The notes: generated from the sequence alone by a model not told the origin. Counted from the stretch's first letter, positions 8,460 to 17,247 are shown. The stretch: 64,000 nucleotides of DNA from Rhodococcus koreensis (GCF_900105905.1 NZ_FNSV01000005.1:8885501-8949500); one strand, 5' to 3'. Made by a program: numbers and translations.

Positions 8460-11306
8460 GTGCCGGGGGCAGCCATGCAGGACGGCAAGCGTGAATCCGA
8501 CCCGTGGATAGTCGGGGCGGCGATCGTCCTCGTCGTGCTCGGACTCCTGAATCTCACGGCGACCGGGATGACGGGGCACGCCGTTCGCCATCTCCTCTTC
8601 GCGGTGGCCGGACTCGCGATCATGTGGGTGGTGTCCCGCCTGCGGATCAGTGACCTCCGCGCCTTCGGCTGGGCGGTGTTCGCGGTGGCGACCCTGTTGC
8701 TTGCGGCCGTTCCCCTGGCGGGGGTTGCGACGAAGGGCGCGCAGCGCTGGCTGAACTTCGGCGTGTTCACCGTTCAGCCTTCCGAGTTGGCCAAGCTTGC
8801 CCTGATTCTGGTGCCCGCGGGCATGCTCGCGGGTGGGTTCACCCTCGCACGATTCGTCGCGACCCTGGCGATTGCAGCGGTGCCGGTAGCACTCGTCGCG
8901 GTCCAGCCCGACCTGTCGACGGCCGTCGTGCTCGTTGCGACGGCCGGGTTCATGCTCATCCTCGCGCGGGTCCCGCTGCTGCCGCTGGTCCCGTTGTTCG
9001 TGATGGGGATCGCGTCGCTGCCGCTCGCGGTGCTGTTCCTCCGGCCGTATCAGCTCGAACGGGTCCACGTGTTCCTGTCGAGCAACGCCGACCCGGCAGG
9101 CGCGGGGTGGGCTGAGTTGCAGGCGAACATCGCGATCGGCAGTGGCGGCCTGTGGGGTCTGGCGCGTGACCCGCTGTACGACGTGCGGGCACAGTTTCTC
9201 CCCGAATCGGAGCACGATCTGGCGTTCGCCAGCCTGGTGTACGGGTGGGGTCTGATCGCCGGCCTGGCCGTCGTGGTGGCGACGTCGGTGATCGTGTGGC
9301 GGGCCGCACTCGCCGCGCGCACGGCACGGACCCGGGAGGCTGCACTCGTCGCTGCCGGAATCGGTGGGTTGTTCGGAATCCACGCGCTGGTGTCGATCGG
9401 TCAGAGTCTGTCGCTGCTGCCCCACACCGGAATGCCGATTCCGCTCTTCAGCTACGGCGGGACGGCCGCGATCGTCGGATTCGCCGCCATCGGACTGGTA
9501 CTCGCGGTGCGCCGAGACGGCGTCGCGCGACCGCTGTGGGCCCCCGACCCCCGGCGCCGGCGCCGCCCACGCGGAATGTCGGCGGGCACGATGACGATGA
9601 TCGCCGCACTCGTCGCCATGTCGGTGTTCGCTTGGCAGGTGCAGCACGACCGGGGTGCGGAATATCGGGCGATGAGTGATGCACAGATGATGCGGTGCAT
9701 CCGCCTGCCTGCCGAACGCGGACTGATCGTCGACCGCAACGGTGTCCCTCTCGTAGTGAACGTCGCCGAGTACGCCGTCGCGGTGGTCGCTCGGATGTTC
9801 GAGGACAGCGACGACGACGCCCGCAACCGGCTCGCCGCGTTGCTCGCGAAGTCACCCGACGAGTTGTCGGACCTGATCGACGCCGGCGGTGAGGGCGAAA
9901 CCCAGGTGGCCGTGGGCACAGTCGCGCCCGACCAGGCTCGGCGCATCGTGGATGCGCACCTTCCCGGTGTCCTCGTGGTGCCGTCCGGTCGCAGGCAGTA
10001 CCCGTACGGTGCCGTACTCGCGTCGATCCTCGGACACGTCGGGGTCGCCGACGCCGACGACATGGAACGCTGGCCTCACCTCGCACTCGGATCACGGGTC
10101 GGCAAAGCGGGACTCGAGAAGCAGTACGACGCTCTGCTCCGCGGCAGCGACGGCACACAGTGCATGTACGTCGATCCGTCCGGCAATCCGGTGGCCACCG
10201 GCGAGCGCGTCGACCCGGTGCGGGGCCACGATCTGCGCCTGCACCTCGACATCGGTGTGCAGACCCTGGCCACCGATGCGCTCGTGGAGGCGATGCGCAC
10301 CAGTAAGGGCGACCTCGGCGCCGCCGTCGTGATGGATGCGCGGACCGGGGCCGTGCTGGCTCTCGCCAGCGTCCCGGGCGCCGACAACAATGTCTACGGA
10401 CCCCCGGCCGACCTCGTCGCGCTTGCGGCGCAGAGCCAGACCCCGGGCCCGAGTGCGTTGGTCAACAACGCCACCCAGACCGCGGTCCCGCCCGGCTCGA
10501 CATTCAAGATTGTCGTCGCGTCGACGGATATGCAGTATCCGGTGCTGTCGCCCGACGCGGTGATCGAGACCGGCGCTGCCTACACCTACGGTGGGCACAC
10601 TTTCCGGAACTGGCAGCCGATGGGCCCGAACAATATGCTGCAGGCGATCCAATGGTCCGACAACGTGTACTTCTACAAGCTCGGTGAGCTCCTGGGCCCG
10701 GAGAAGATGGCGGACGTCGCGAGCCAACTCGGCGCGGGACGGCGGTCCGGGATCGACTTGCCCGGCGAGGCGGAGGGATTTCTCGGCACCCCGGAGAACG
10801 TCGGAAGCATCGGAGCCACGTGGTATCCCGGGTCGACGCTGTTGATGGGTATCGGGCAGGGCACGGTCAGCGCGACCCCTATCCAGGTTGCGCGATGGAC
10901 GTCCGGGATCGCCACCGGCGCGATGGTGACCCCTCAGCTCGCCGCGGCGTACGGGCCGGAACTGATCCCCATCCCCACGGCGGCCCCACAGCGGCTCGCG
11001 TTCGCCGACCGTCTCGATCCTGTCCGGGCGGGAATGCGGGCGTCCGCGGCGGCCGGGACCGCCGGGCAACTCGCGGACCTCCCGGTACCGGCCGGCGCCA
11101 AGACGGGAACCGCGGAGGATCCGTCGGCGCCGGGGGAGGGACTGAACGCCTGGTTCTCCGCGGTGGCGCCATTCGATGCCCCCGAGATCGTGGTGACGGC
11201 GCTGGTCCGTGGTGGTGGTTTCGGGTCGGCGACTTCAGGCCCCGTGGTCAAGAAGATTCTCGAGCACTACTTCCCGCGACCACCTGCTCCGGCGCCGACC
11301 CGGTGA
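8460..11306 (+). CDS. SEDS glycosyltransferase (RodA/FtsW) fused to class B penicillin-binding transpeptidase
   Basis: One 948-residue frame holds two normally separate wall enzymes. Residues 15-350 are a SEDS domain with multiple helices, Glu249-Ser-Glu-His-Asp253 carrying the predicted catalytic Asp, and Leu-Phe-Ser-Tyr-Gly-Gly-Thr (329-335). After an arginine-rich cytoplasmic linker (365-371) and an extra helix (373-392), the usual PBP anchor, comes a class B PBP. Its dimerisation region starts near 414 (Arg-Leu-Pro-Ala-Glu-Arg-Gly) and the transpeptidase follows with Ser680-Thr-Phe-Lys, Ser733-Asp-Asn and Lys881-Thr-Gly all intact. SEDS proteins polymerise lipid II into glycan and the PBP cross-links it. 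An ATG at 8475 with GGGGGCAG upstream is an alternative start. No frameshift or stop separates the halves. Confidence 0.92.
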   Translation: MPGAAMQDGKRESDPWIVGAAIVLVVLGLLNLTATGMTGHAVRHLLFAVAGLAIMWVVSRLRISDLRAFGWAVFAVATLLLAAVPLAGVATKGAQRWLNFGVFTVQPSELAKLALILVPAGMLAGGFTLARFVATLAIAAVPVALVAVQPDLSTAVVLVATAGFMLILARVPLLPLVPLFVMGIASLPLAVLFLRPYQLERVHVFLSSNADPAGAGWAELQANIAIGSGGLWGLARDPLYDVRAQFLPESEHDLAFASLVYGWGLIAGLAVVVATSVIVWRAALAARTARTREAALVAAGIGGLFGIHALVSIGQSLSLLPHTGMPIPLFSYGGTAAIVGFAAIGLVLAVRRDGVARPLWAPDPRRRRRPRGMSAGTMTMIAALVAMSVFAWQVQHDRGAEYRAMSDAQMMRCIRLPAERGLIVDRNGVPLVVNVAEYAVAVVARMFEDSDDDARNRLAALLAKSPDELSDLIDAGGEGETQVAVGTVAPDQARRIVDAHLPGVLVVPSGRRQYPYGAVLASILGHVGVADADDMERWPHLALGSRVGKAGLEKQYDALLRGSDGTQCMYVDPSGNPVATGERVDPVRGHDLRLHLDIGVQTLATDALVEAMRTSKGDLGAAVVMDARTGAVLALASVPGADNNVYGPPADLVALAAQSQTPGPSALVNNATQTAVPPGSTFKIVVASTDMQYPVLSPDAVIETGAAYTYGGHTFRNWQPMGPNNMLQAIQWSDNVYFYKLGELLGPEKMADVASQLGAGRRSGIDLPGEAEGFLGTPENVGSIGATWYPGSTLLMGIGQGTVSATPIQVARWTSGIATGAMVTPQLAAAYGPELIPIPTAAPQRLAFADRLDPVRAGMRASAAAGTAGQLADLPVPAGAKTGTAEDPSAPGEGLNAWFSAVAPFDAPEIVVTALVRGGGFGSATSGPVVKKILEHYFPRPPAPAPTR

Positions 11307-12296
11307 TCAGCTGCTGTAGGCGGCAACGACCTCGGGGTGCACGAGACAGGCGGTGGCGCCTTCGGCGACGCAGGTGAGGGGGCGTTCGGCCGTCTTCACC
11401 GGGAATCCGAACGCCTCCTCGAGCAGTTGCGACAGGCCACGCAGCATCGCCCCGCCGCCGATGACGAGCAGCCCTTCCGACATCACGTCGCCGATCGCCT
11501 GCGGCGGAAGGTCTTCGAGGCATTCGGTCAGGGTATGGACGATTCCGGCTGTGGTCGCCCGCAATGCATCCACGATCTCCTCGGTTTCGAGAGTGACGAA
11601 CCGTGCCCGGCCGGTGGCGGCGTCGCGGCCCTCGACGACGAGCGACTGCCCTTCGTCGGTGTCCGGTGCGCCCAGCTTCGCGCGCTCGGCGGTGAGCTCG
11701 CCGACGACGATGTTGTGCTCCTCCCGCAGGTAGTGGTACAGCGCGTTGGTCAGTTCGTCGCCCGCAAGTCGGCAACTGCGGTGGGAGAGAATGCCACCGA
11801 AACAGATGGCGGTGATTTCCGAAGTGCCGCCACCGATGTCGACGACGAGGTGGGCGCGCGGTTCGAGCGGGTTGATTCCGCAGCCGAGGGCACCCGCGAC
11901 CGGCTCGGGCACCAACCCCACTTTTCGCAGGCCGGCCTCGTGCCCGACCTCGAGCAGTGCCCTGCGCTCGAGCGGAGTGGCGCCGGCGGGCACCGAGATG
12001 ACGGCCTTGGGCCGCACCCCGTATCGCCTGCCCGGCGACACCCGTTTGACGATCGCCGTCACGAAGGTCCGCGCCGACTCCAGGTCGACGATCACCCCGT
12101 CACGCAACGGCCGCACCGGAGTTATTCCGATAGGCGTACGGCCGACGAGACTTCGCGCCTCGGTGCCGATGGCGAGAGCACGGTTCGGTTCCTTCGTCCG
12201 AACCAACATGAAAGAAGGCTCGTTCAGTACGATGCCGTCGTCGGGAGTTCCGACGACAGTGTTGGCAGTTCCGAGATCGATACCAAGTCCACCCAC
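11307..12296 (-). CDS. MreB-like actin-family ATPase
   Basis: A 329-residue cytosolic protein with the three actin-fold nucleotide motifs. Phosphate-1 is Gly-Ile-Asp-Leu-Gly-Thr-Ala-Asn-Thr near the N-terminus, phosphate-2 is Val-Val-Asp-Ile-Gly-Gly-Gly-Thr-Ser-Glu (about 171-180), and the adenosine motif is Val-Ile-Gly-Gly-Gly-Ala (about 276-281). Length and motif spacing match MreB. The start is GTG 12296 with GGAGG five bases away. MreB filaments normally guide SEDS-PBP complexes along the side wall. The gene ends one base from the stop of the SEDS-PBP fusion on the opposite strand. Apically growing mycolata usually lack MreB, so its presence is notable. A DnaK/Hsp70-type cousin is the alternative, but the length fits MreB. 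Confidence 0.85.
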   Translation of the reverse strand: MGGLGIDLGTANTVVGTPDDGIVLNEPSFMLVRTKEPNRALAIGTEARSLVGRTPIGITPVRPLRDGVIVDLESARTFVTAIVKRVSPGRRYGVRPKAVISVPAGATPLERRALLEVGHEAGLRKVGLVPEPVAGALGCGINPLEPRAHLVVDIGGGTSEITAICFGGILSHRSCRLAGDELTNALYHYLREEHNIVVGELTAERAKLGAPDTDEGQSLVVEGRDAATGRARFVTLETEEIVDALRATTAGIVHTLTECLEDLPPQAIGDVMSEGLLVIGGGAMLRGLSQLLEEAFGFPVKTAERPLTCVAEGATACLVHPEVVAAYSS

Positions 12297-12407
12297 GTCG
12301 GCCTCCAGAGGGATTCCAGCGAGATGTGCTTGATGTTACGCAGCGGCAGCGTCATTCGGAAGGTATCGCGCGCATTGGAAGAATCCCGGTAAGCGGTCAC
12401 GACGTCG

Positions 12408-13754
12408 TCACGCGAAGTCGAACAGTGGTGGAAGCACGCCGACCATCAACGCCGCCCACACACCGAACACTGGGAGGTAACGGGTCTGCCAGCGTTCGGT
12501 GGAGCCGAATTCGCGGCGGCCCCGCAGGAACCCGAGGATGAGAACGGCCGACCAGGTCAGGTTGACGAGGAGAACCAGGTTCATTCCGAGTGCGGCCACC
12601 TTGTTCGGTGTGAAGCCGAATTCCGCGATTCGAGTGAGCATGGCGAACAGCATCAGCAGGTCGACCGCGAGGGCGCTCGCAACGAGGACGAGTTGGAGGC
12701 GGTCGAACAGGTCGGGCGGCAGGTAGGGGTCGCGGGCGGAAATCGCGTACAGCAGCAGGCCCAGGACGACGACCAGGATGAGGTCCATCAGGATCAGCAG
12801 GTTCCGGTCGACGTCGACCACGCTGCCGGTCGTCGCGAATGCGACGAGCAGCACCAGCAGCATGAGAGTCGTCAGTGGTGTGAACACACGCGTGAGGACG
12901 GGGGCGATGTTCTCCACGACGTTCTGTTTCGCCTCCACGAGCCATGCGGCGACGATGACCGCACCGGCCGCTCCGAACGGCAGCACCCAGTCCTCGACGA
13001 CCCACTCGACGCTCAGGCCGAGGGCGTCGAAAGCATTGACGGTCAGGCCGATGAGCACGCCGCCACCAAGGGCGAGGAGGGTCAGGTAGACCACCCATTC
13101 GCCGGTGAATCGAATGAAATCCATCCGCCGCCGGTCCGACCGCCACTGGCCGCCGACGTACGCGACGCCGACCGCGAACCACAACGCGATCGGTGTGTGG
13201 ATCGCCGCGATCACCTCGGTGGAGCCGTTCGAGACGAACGGGAAGACGTTCAACAGCACCGCCGCCAGGGCGAACGGCACCACCAGTGCCGCGGCCAGTC
13301 GGTGCGTCACCTTCCGTTTCCACGCGAAGTATCCGGTGAGGAAGGGAAGAACGAACAGGCTGACGTTGCGGGCGAGGTCCTGCTCGTCGAGTGTCGCCAA
13401 GCCTGCCTTGAGGACGAGTGCTGCGCCGACCGCGAACCCGAGAACGACGAACAGTTCACGGGTGGGGCGGGTGCGACCGCCGTCGGGCGCGGCGGGCAGC
13501 AGGACGAGTTGCTTCCACAGCCGATCGGAGTGCTCCCGCGCGAACTCGCGGGAGATGTCGTCCACGTTGCCCATCCGTTTGACCGCGACCAGGAACGCCT
13601 CGTCGGTCTTCAGGCCGGCGGCGGACAGATCCGAAATCTGATCGCGTAGATGGTCTTCCATCTCATCCGTGTCGGCGGACGATATCGCGTGACGGCGCTC
13701 GACGTACCCCCGCCACTGACCGATCTGAGATTCGAGTTCCTTGTCGGTATCCAT
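12408..13754 (-). CDS. Polytopic membrane protein with permease-prefix domain
   Basis: A 448-residue protein. The first 80 or so residues form a soluble helical domain (Glu-Asp-His-Leu-Arg-Asp-Gln-Ile, then Asp-Glu-Ala-Phe-Leu-Val-Ala-Val-Lys-Arg-Met-Gly) typical of the permease-prefix module that precedes membrane domains in PadR-linked genes. About ten hydrophobic helices follow. The ATG at 13754 has GGAAGG nine bases upstream and overlaps the PadR stop as TGATG, so translation is coupled. PadR/permease-prefix pairs are common and the regulator usually controls the membrane partner. The exact function is unknown; it lacks the MacB-like periplasmic domain of FtsX-type permeases. Confidence 0.65.
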   Translation of the reverse strand: MDTDKELESQIGQWRGYVERRHAISSADTDEMEDHLRDQISDLSAAGLKTDEAFLVAVKRMGNVDDISREFAREHSDRLWKQLVLLPAAPDGGRTRPTRELFVVLGFAVGAALVLKAGLATLDEQDLARNVSLFVLPFLTGYFAWKRKVTHRLAAALVVPFALAAVLLNVFPFVSNGSTEVIAAIHTPIALWFAVGVAYVGGQWRSDRRRMDFIRFTGEWVVYLTLLALGGGVLIGLTVNAFDALGLSVEWVVEDWVLPFGAAGAVIVAAWLVEAKQNVVENIAPVLTRVFTPLTTLMLLVLLVAFATTGSVVDVDRNLLILMDLILVVVLGLLLYAISARDPYLPPDLFDRLQLVLVASALAVDLLMLFAMLTRIAEFGFTPNKVAALGMNLVLLVNLTWSAVLILGFLRGRREFGSTERWQTRYLPVFGVWAALMVGVLPPLFDFA

Positions 13755-14116
13755 CACGACCATCCTTCCGCGGGTGCCGGGGGCAGTTGGACGGAGCGCC
13801 ACACCTGGCTCAGCGCGTCCGCGACCACGTCCCACTGAGCGCGCCGTTCCGCCAGCATTTCCCGGCCCGTATCGGTGATCGTGTAGTGCTTGCGCCGGCG
13901 CCCGCTGTCGGAGGCGCCCCACGACGCCGACACCAATCCCAGCCGTTCGAGCCGATGCAGCAGGGGGTACAACATGCCGTCGGTCCACTGGATCCGTCCG
14001 CCGGACAGGTCGTTGACTCGCTTCAGGATGGCGTACCCGTAGGACTCGCCCTCGGCGAGAATTCCGAGTACCAGGGGAGTGGCCGACGCGGCAACCAGGT
14101 CCTTCTCGATATGCAT
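13754..14116 (-). CDS. PadR-family transcriptional regulator
   Basis: A 120-residue winged-helix protein. The DNA-binding region is clear: Leu-Gly-Ile-Leu, Ser-Tyr-Gly-Tyr-Ala-Ile-Leu, then Gly-Met-Leu-Tyr-Pro-Leu-Leu-His-Arg-Leu-Glu-Arg-Leu-Gly and Arg-Arg-Lys-His-Tyr-Thr-Ile-Thr-Asp-Thr-Gly, followed by a short dimerising helix. The start chosen is ATG 14116, with AGGTG close upstream; the frame continues further up but without family character. It forms an operon with the membrane protein, overlapping by one base. PadR proteins are usually repressors of their own operon, and an inverted repeat lies 19 bases upstream of the start. The inducing signal is not known. Confidence 0.88.
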   Translation of the reverse strand: MHIEKDLVAASATPLVLGILAEGESYGYAILKRVNDLSGGRIQWTDGMLYPLLHRLERLGLVSASWGASDSGRRRKHYTITDTGREMLAERRAQWDVVADALSQVWRSVQLPPAPAEGWS

Positions 14117-14134
14117 AGAACACCTATCCCTAGA

Positions 14135-14158
14135 TCTGCTAGTCATCAACGTAGCAGA
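14135..14158. promoter_or_regulatory. Inverted repeat in the PadR promoter (candidate operator)
   Basis: TCTGCTA (14135-14141) and TAGCAGA (14152-14158) form a perfect 7-bp inverted repeat with a 10-base spacer, just upstream of the padR-like start. PadR proteins bind dyads near their own promoters, so this is the best operator candidate here. Its sequence differs from the ATGT-N8-ACAT motif reported for some PadR members. Confidence 0.45.
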
Positions 14159-14221
14159 CCGCCCGTCGCTCATTGCCCGCTCGGGGCGGATCGGCGTGAA
14201 TGCGTCGATCGACAACCTGGG

Positions 14222-14257
14222 GTTGACGATTCGAGAGCGTCAACTTAGAGTTGACGC
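14222..14257 (+). promoter_or_regulatory. Promoter with operator-like repeat; predicted leaderless start
   Basis: TTGACG (14223-14228) and TAGAGT (14246-14251) are separated by 17 bases and fit a housekeeping -35/-10 pair. Transcription would begin at or next to the ATG at 14258, giving a leaderless mRNA, and no ribosome site is visible. GTTGACG (14222-14228) and CGTCAAC (14238-14244) form a perfect 7-bp inverted repeat covering the -35 region, with a further half site GTTGACG at 14250-14256. That arrangement suits repression, possibly by the downstream gene's own HTH. Confidence 0.5.
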
Positions 14258-15001
14258 ATGGAGAATTCAACGCCCGCCACCCCGCCTATCCGCCTCGACG
14301 ACCTCATCGAGGCGATCAAGAAGGTGCACTCGGAGGCCCCGCTCGAGCAACTCACCGACGCGGTTCTCGCCGCCGAGCATCTGGGCGAAATCGCGGACCA
14401 CCTCATCGGTCACTTCGTCGACCAGGCCCGCCGTTCGGGGGCGTCGTGGACCGAAATCGGCAAGAGCATGGGAGTCACCAAGCAGGCCGCACAGAAGCGG
14501 TTCGTCCCCAAGGACCCCGGGCAGGCCTCCGACCTCGATCCGAATCAGGGATTCAGCCGATTCACTCCCCGCGCACGGCAGGTCGTTGTCGTCGCGCAGA
14601 ACGAGGCCAGGGCCGCGAACAACTCCGAGATCCTGCCCCAGCATCTCGTCCTCGGACTCCTGACCGACCCCGACGGACTCGGCGCCCGGGCGATCGCCGC
14701 ACAGGGCGTGGATCTGGATACGGTCCGGCACGCCGCGACCGCGACGCTGCCGCCCGCCGCCGAGGAGGTACCCGCACTCATCCCCTTCGACGCCCAGTCG
14801 CGCAAAGCGCTCGAACTGACGTTCCGTGAAGCACTTCGTCTGGGGCACAACTACATCGGAACCGAGCACATTCTGCTCGCCCTACTCGAGGTCGAGGACG
14901 GGGTCGGTGTGCTCGCCGGCCTGGGCGTCGACAAAGCCGCCGTCGAGGAGAACGTTGCCGCCAACCTCGCCGCCATCGTCGCCGCCCGCACCAAGGAATG
15001 A
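14258..15001 (+). CDS. HTH domain joined to Clp N-terminal (ClpN) repeats
   Basis: A 247-residue protein. Residues 1-90 hold a helix-turn-helix, Ala-Ser-Trp-Thr-Glu-Ile-Gly-Lys-Ser-Met-Gly-Val-Thr-Lys-Gln-Ala-Ala-Gln-Lys-Arg-Phe. Residues 100-245 are a double ClpN repeat, with Phe-Thr-Pro-Arg-Ala-Arg and His-Asn-Tyr-Ile-Gly-Thr-Glu-His-Ile-Leu-Leu-Ala-Leu. ClpN domains in ClpC and ClpB bind substrates or adaptors; here no AAA ATPase follows. The protein could therefore be a regulator that recognises the same clients or adaptors as Clp machines, or could link Clp to DNA (inference). It is monocistronic with its own promoter. A second protein with a very similar HTH is at 57764-58177. Confidence 0.8.
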   Translation: MENSTPATPPIRLDDLIEAIKKVHSEAPLEQLTDAVLAAEHLGEIADHLIGHFVDQARRSGASWTEIGKSMGVTKQAAQKRFVPKDPGQASDLDPNQGFSRFTPRARQVVVVAQNEARAANNSEILPQHLVLGLLTDPDGLGARAIAAQGVDLDTVRHAATATLPPAAEEVPALIPFDAQSRKALELTFREALRLGHNYIGTEHILLALLEVEDGVGVLAGLGVDKAAVEENVAANLAAIVAARTKE

Positions 15002-15085
15002 TCCCCCGACACAGCGTAGGCGGCGCCGCCCGCGGCCGGGGCAATCCGTCGATGCGCTGCATCGAGATGGGCAAGAGGCGACAGG

Positions 15086-16009
15086 TCAGGGCAGCGGTCC
15101 GGCGTGGGACAGTGCGGTCCTGGTGCGCAATCCCTGGGCGTCCTGCCCCGGGGAGGCACCGAACAGGCGGCGGTATTCACGGTTGAACTGTGAGGGGCTG
15201 TCGTAGCCGACGAGATGTCCGACACCGGCGACGTCACCGGGATGGGCAACCAGCATCGAGCGGGCCTGCTGCAGTCGGATTCGCTTCTGAAACTGCAAGG
15301 GGCTCAGTGCCGTAACGGCACGAAAGTGCCGGTGAAATGCGGATGTGCTCATGCTGGACAACCGCGCGAGATCGTCGATTCGCATCGGCTCGGCGTAATT
15401 ATCGCGGATCCAGTGGATCGCCCGGCTGACATGCGACAGGTCGCTGTCGGCTACGCCGATCTGGCGGGTGGTGCTCCCGTGCGGGCCGGTGAGCAGTCGC
15501 CAGAGGATCTCCTGCTCGACGAGCGGAGCGAGCACGGGTGCATCGGCGGGATGATCGAGCAGCCGCAGCATCCGCGCCGCGGCGTCGAGTAGATCGTCGT
15601 CTGCGACGCTGGTTGCGATCGCCGGCAGGCCGCTCGTTCCACGGGACCACCGTTCGGTGGGGGCCTGCAGCACCAGCGCGGCGAGGGCGGCCGGGCGCAG
15701 CACCAGGCCCATGGCCAACGACGGCGCGCCGTCGTCGACGTCGATGTAGTTGCCGGTGACGGGCAAGTTGGCGGTGACGACCAGACACTGCCCGGCCCGG
15801 TACTCGAACACCCGGTCGCCGAGCAGCAGTCGCTTGCCGCCCTGGGCCATGATCACCAGCAGTGGCGCCGTCAACGAATACTCCGGCGCCGCCGAGTCCG
15901 TCGTCACTTTCGACAACAACAGCCCGGCGATCGGCGTCCGAAGATCGGGCCGGGCATGGGCCGCGATGCTGCTGCGGATTTCGTCCAGCAGGTCGGGTGA
16001 GGTGCGCAC
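15086..16009 (-). CDS. AraC-family transcriptional regulator
   Basis: A 307-residue regulator. An N-terminal cupin-like AraC_N domain covers about 15-185 (Pro-Leu-Leu-Val-Ile-Met-Ala-Gln-Gly-Gly-Lys, then Tyr-Arg-Ala-Gly-Gln-Cys-Leu-Val). A C-terminal double HTH covers about 200-300 (Ile-Asp-Asp-Leu-Ala-Arg-Leu-Ser-Ser-Met-Ser, Phe-His-Arg-His-Phe-Arg, Val-Gly-Tyr-Asp-Ser-Pro-Ser-Gln-Phe-Asn-Arg-Glu-Tyr). It faces away from the aldo-keto reductase gene across about 155 bases. This arrangement is very common and suggests it activates that gene, probably in response to an aldehyde or an electrophile. The ligand is not known. Confidence 0.92.
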   Translation of the reverse strand: MRTSPDLLDEIRSSIAAHARPDLRTPIAGLLLSKVTTDSAAPEYSLTAPLLVIMAQGGKRLLLGDRVFEYRAGQCLVVTANLPVTGNYIDVDDGAPSLAMGLVLRPAALAALVLQAPTERWSRGTSGLPAIATSVADDDLLDAAARMLRLLDHPADAPVLAPLVEQEILWRLLTGPHGSTTRQIGVADSDLSHVSRAIHWIRDNYAEPMRIDDLARLSSMSTSAFHRHFRAVTALSPLQFQKRIRLQQARSMLVAHPGDVAGVGHLVGYDSPSQFNREYRRLFGASPGQDAQGLRTRTALSHAGPLP

Positions 16010-16164
16010 ACTTCACGAAAACATCCGCGTCGCAGTCCGGCAACCCGATCGCGGCGATCTCGAGAGGATCGTGCAATCCCCGGCGTGGATCGATCTACCA
16101 CGGTCACCGCAGTTCGCGTTTCGATGAACATGCACATTCCGACCGACACCCTATGGAGCAGATC

Positions 16165-17247
16165 ATGCGACTCGATCACTACGTCACCCTCGGCCGCTCA
16201 GGGCTGAGGGTCAGCCCGTTCGCCCTCGGTGCCATGACTTTCGGCGAGGACGCCGGCGGCGCCGGCTGCAGCGTGGCGGAATCCGAGAAGATCCTCGCCA
16301 CCTATCTCGATCTCGGCGGGAATTTCATCGACACCGCCAACTTCTACACCAACGGCCATTCGGAGAAGATTCTCGGCGACTTTTTCGCCGCCCACCGCGG
16401 ACGCCGCGAGCGCGTGGTGCTGGCATCGAAGTTCTTCGCGAACCTGTTCCCCGGCGACCCGAACGGGGGCGGTGCAGGACGCGCCGCCGTCATCGCTCAG
16501 CTGCACGAGACACTCCGCCGCCTCCGCACCGACTACCTCGACGTGTACTGGCTACACAACTGGGACCGCCACACCCCGATCGAGGAAACCCTGCGCACCC
16601 TCGACGACCTGGTCCGTGCCGGCAAGATCCGCTATGTCGGGATCTCCAACAACCCGGCGTGGGTGACCGCGCAGGCCCAGACCACAGCGCTGTTGCGCGG
16701 CTGGACGCCGTTGATCGCGATGCAGGTCGAGTACTCCTTGCTGGCACGGACTGTAGAAGGCGAACTCGCGCCCCTCGCGCTCGATCAGGGAATGGCACTG
16801 GTGCCGTGGAGCCCACTGAAGAACGGGTTCCTCTCCGGCAAGTATCGGCGCGGCACCGAGGTCACCGACTCCGCCCGCACCGCCTTCGTCGGCGGCCCGA
16901 CCGATGCCGAGTTCGTCGTCATCGACGCCGTCGCCGCAATCGCCGACGAACTCGGGACCACCTCGGCTGCCGTCGCGTTGGCCTGGCTGCGAGGCCGATC
17001 CGGGACCGTCGTGCCGATCCTCGGCGCCAGGCGCGTCGAACACCTGACGGACAACATCGCCGGCCTCGAGGTGAGCCTCGGCCCCGAGCATCTCCGCGTG
17101 CTCGACGAGGTCTCGGCTCCCACGTTGAACTATCCGGCGCCGATGCACGGCGAACTGCGGGCGATGCTGCAGTTCGCCGGCAGCACCGTGGACGGGGAGC
17201 GGTCCACCGTGTACCCGCCGCTGCTGCAGAGCGACGTGCGGTACTGA
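16165..17247 (+). CDS. Aldo/keto reductase
   Basis: A 360-residue NADPH-dependent oxidoreductase of the aldo/keto reductase superfamily, similar to the yeast aryl-alcohol dehydrogenase-like group. The catalytic tetrad is visible: Asp in Phe-Ile-Asp-Thr-Ala-Asn-Phe-Tyr, Tyr six residues further in, Lys in Leu-Ala-Ser-Lys-Phe, and His in Tyr-Trp-Leu-His-Asn-Trp-Asp. The late Val-Pro-Ile-Leu-Gly-Ala-Arg segment binds the cofactor phosphate. I chose ATG 16165, with GGAG about eight bases upstream; ATG 16153 is in frame four codons earlier. It likely reduces aldehydes or ketones in the cytosol under control of the divergent AraC regulator. The substrate cannot be told. Confidence 0.92.
   Translation: MRLDHYVTLGRSGLRVSPFALGAMTFGEDAGGAGCSVAESEKILATYLDLGGNFIDTANFYTNGHSEKILGDFFAAHRGRRERVVLASKFFANLFPGDPNGGGAGRAAVIAQLHETLRRLRTDYLDVYWLHNWDRHTPIEETLRTLDDLVRAGKIRYVGISNNPAWVTAQAQTTALLRGWTPLIAMQVEYSLLARTVEGELAPLALDQGMALVPWSPLKNGFLSGKYRRGTEVTDSARTAFVGGPTDAEFVVIDAVAAIADELGTTSAAVALAWLRGRSGTVVPILGARRVEHLTDNIAGLEVSLGPEHLRVLDEVSAPTLNYPAPMHGELRAMLQFAGSTVDGERSTVYPPLLQSDVRY

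Noticed and set aside
7365..9647. Minus-strand frame of 760 codons opposite the bitopic and SEDS-PBP genes
   Set aside because: Arg/His/Gln-rich low-complexity translation with no family features; shadow of the real genes.
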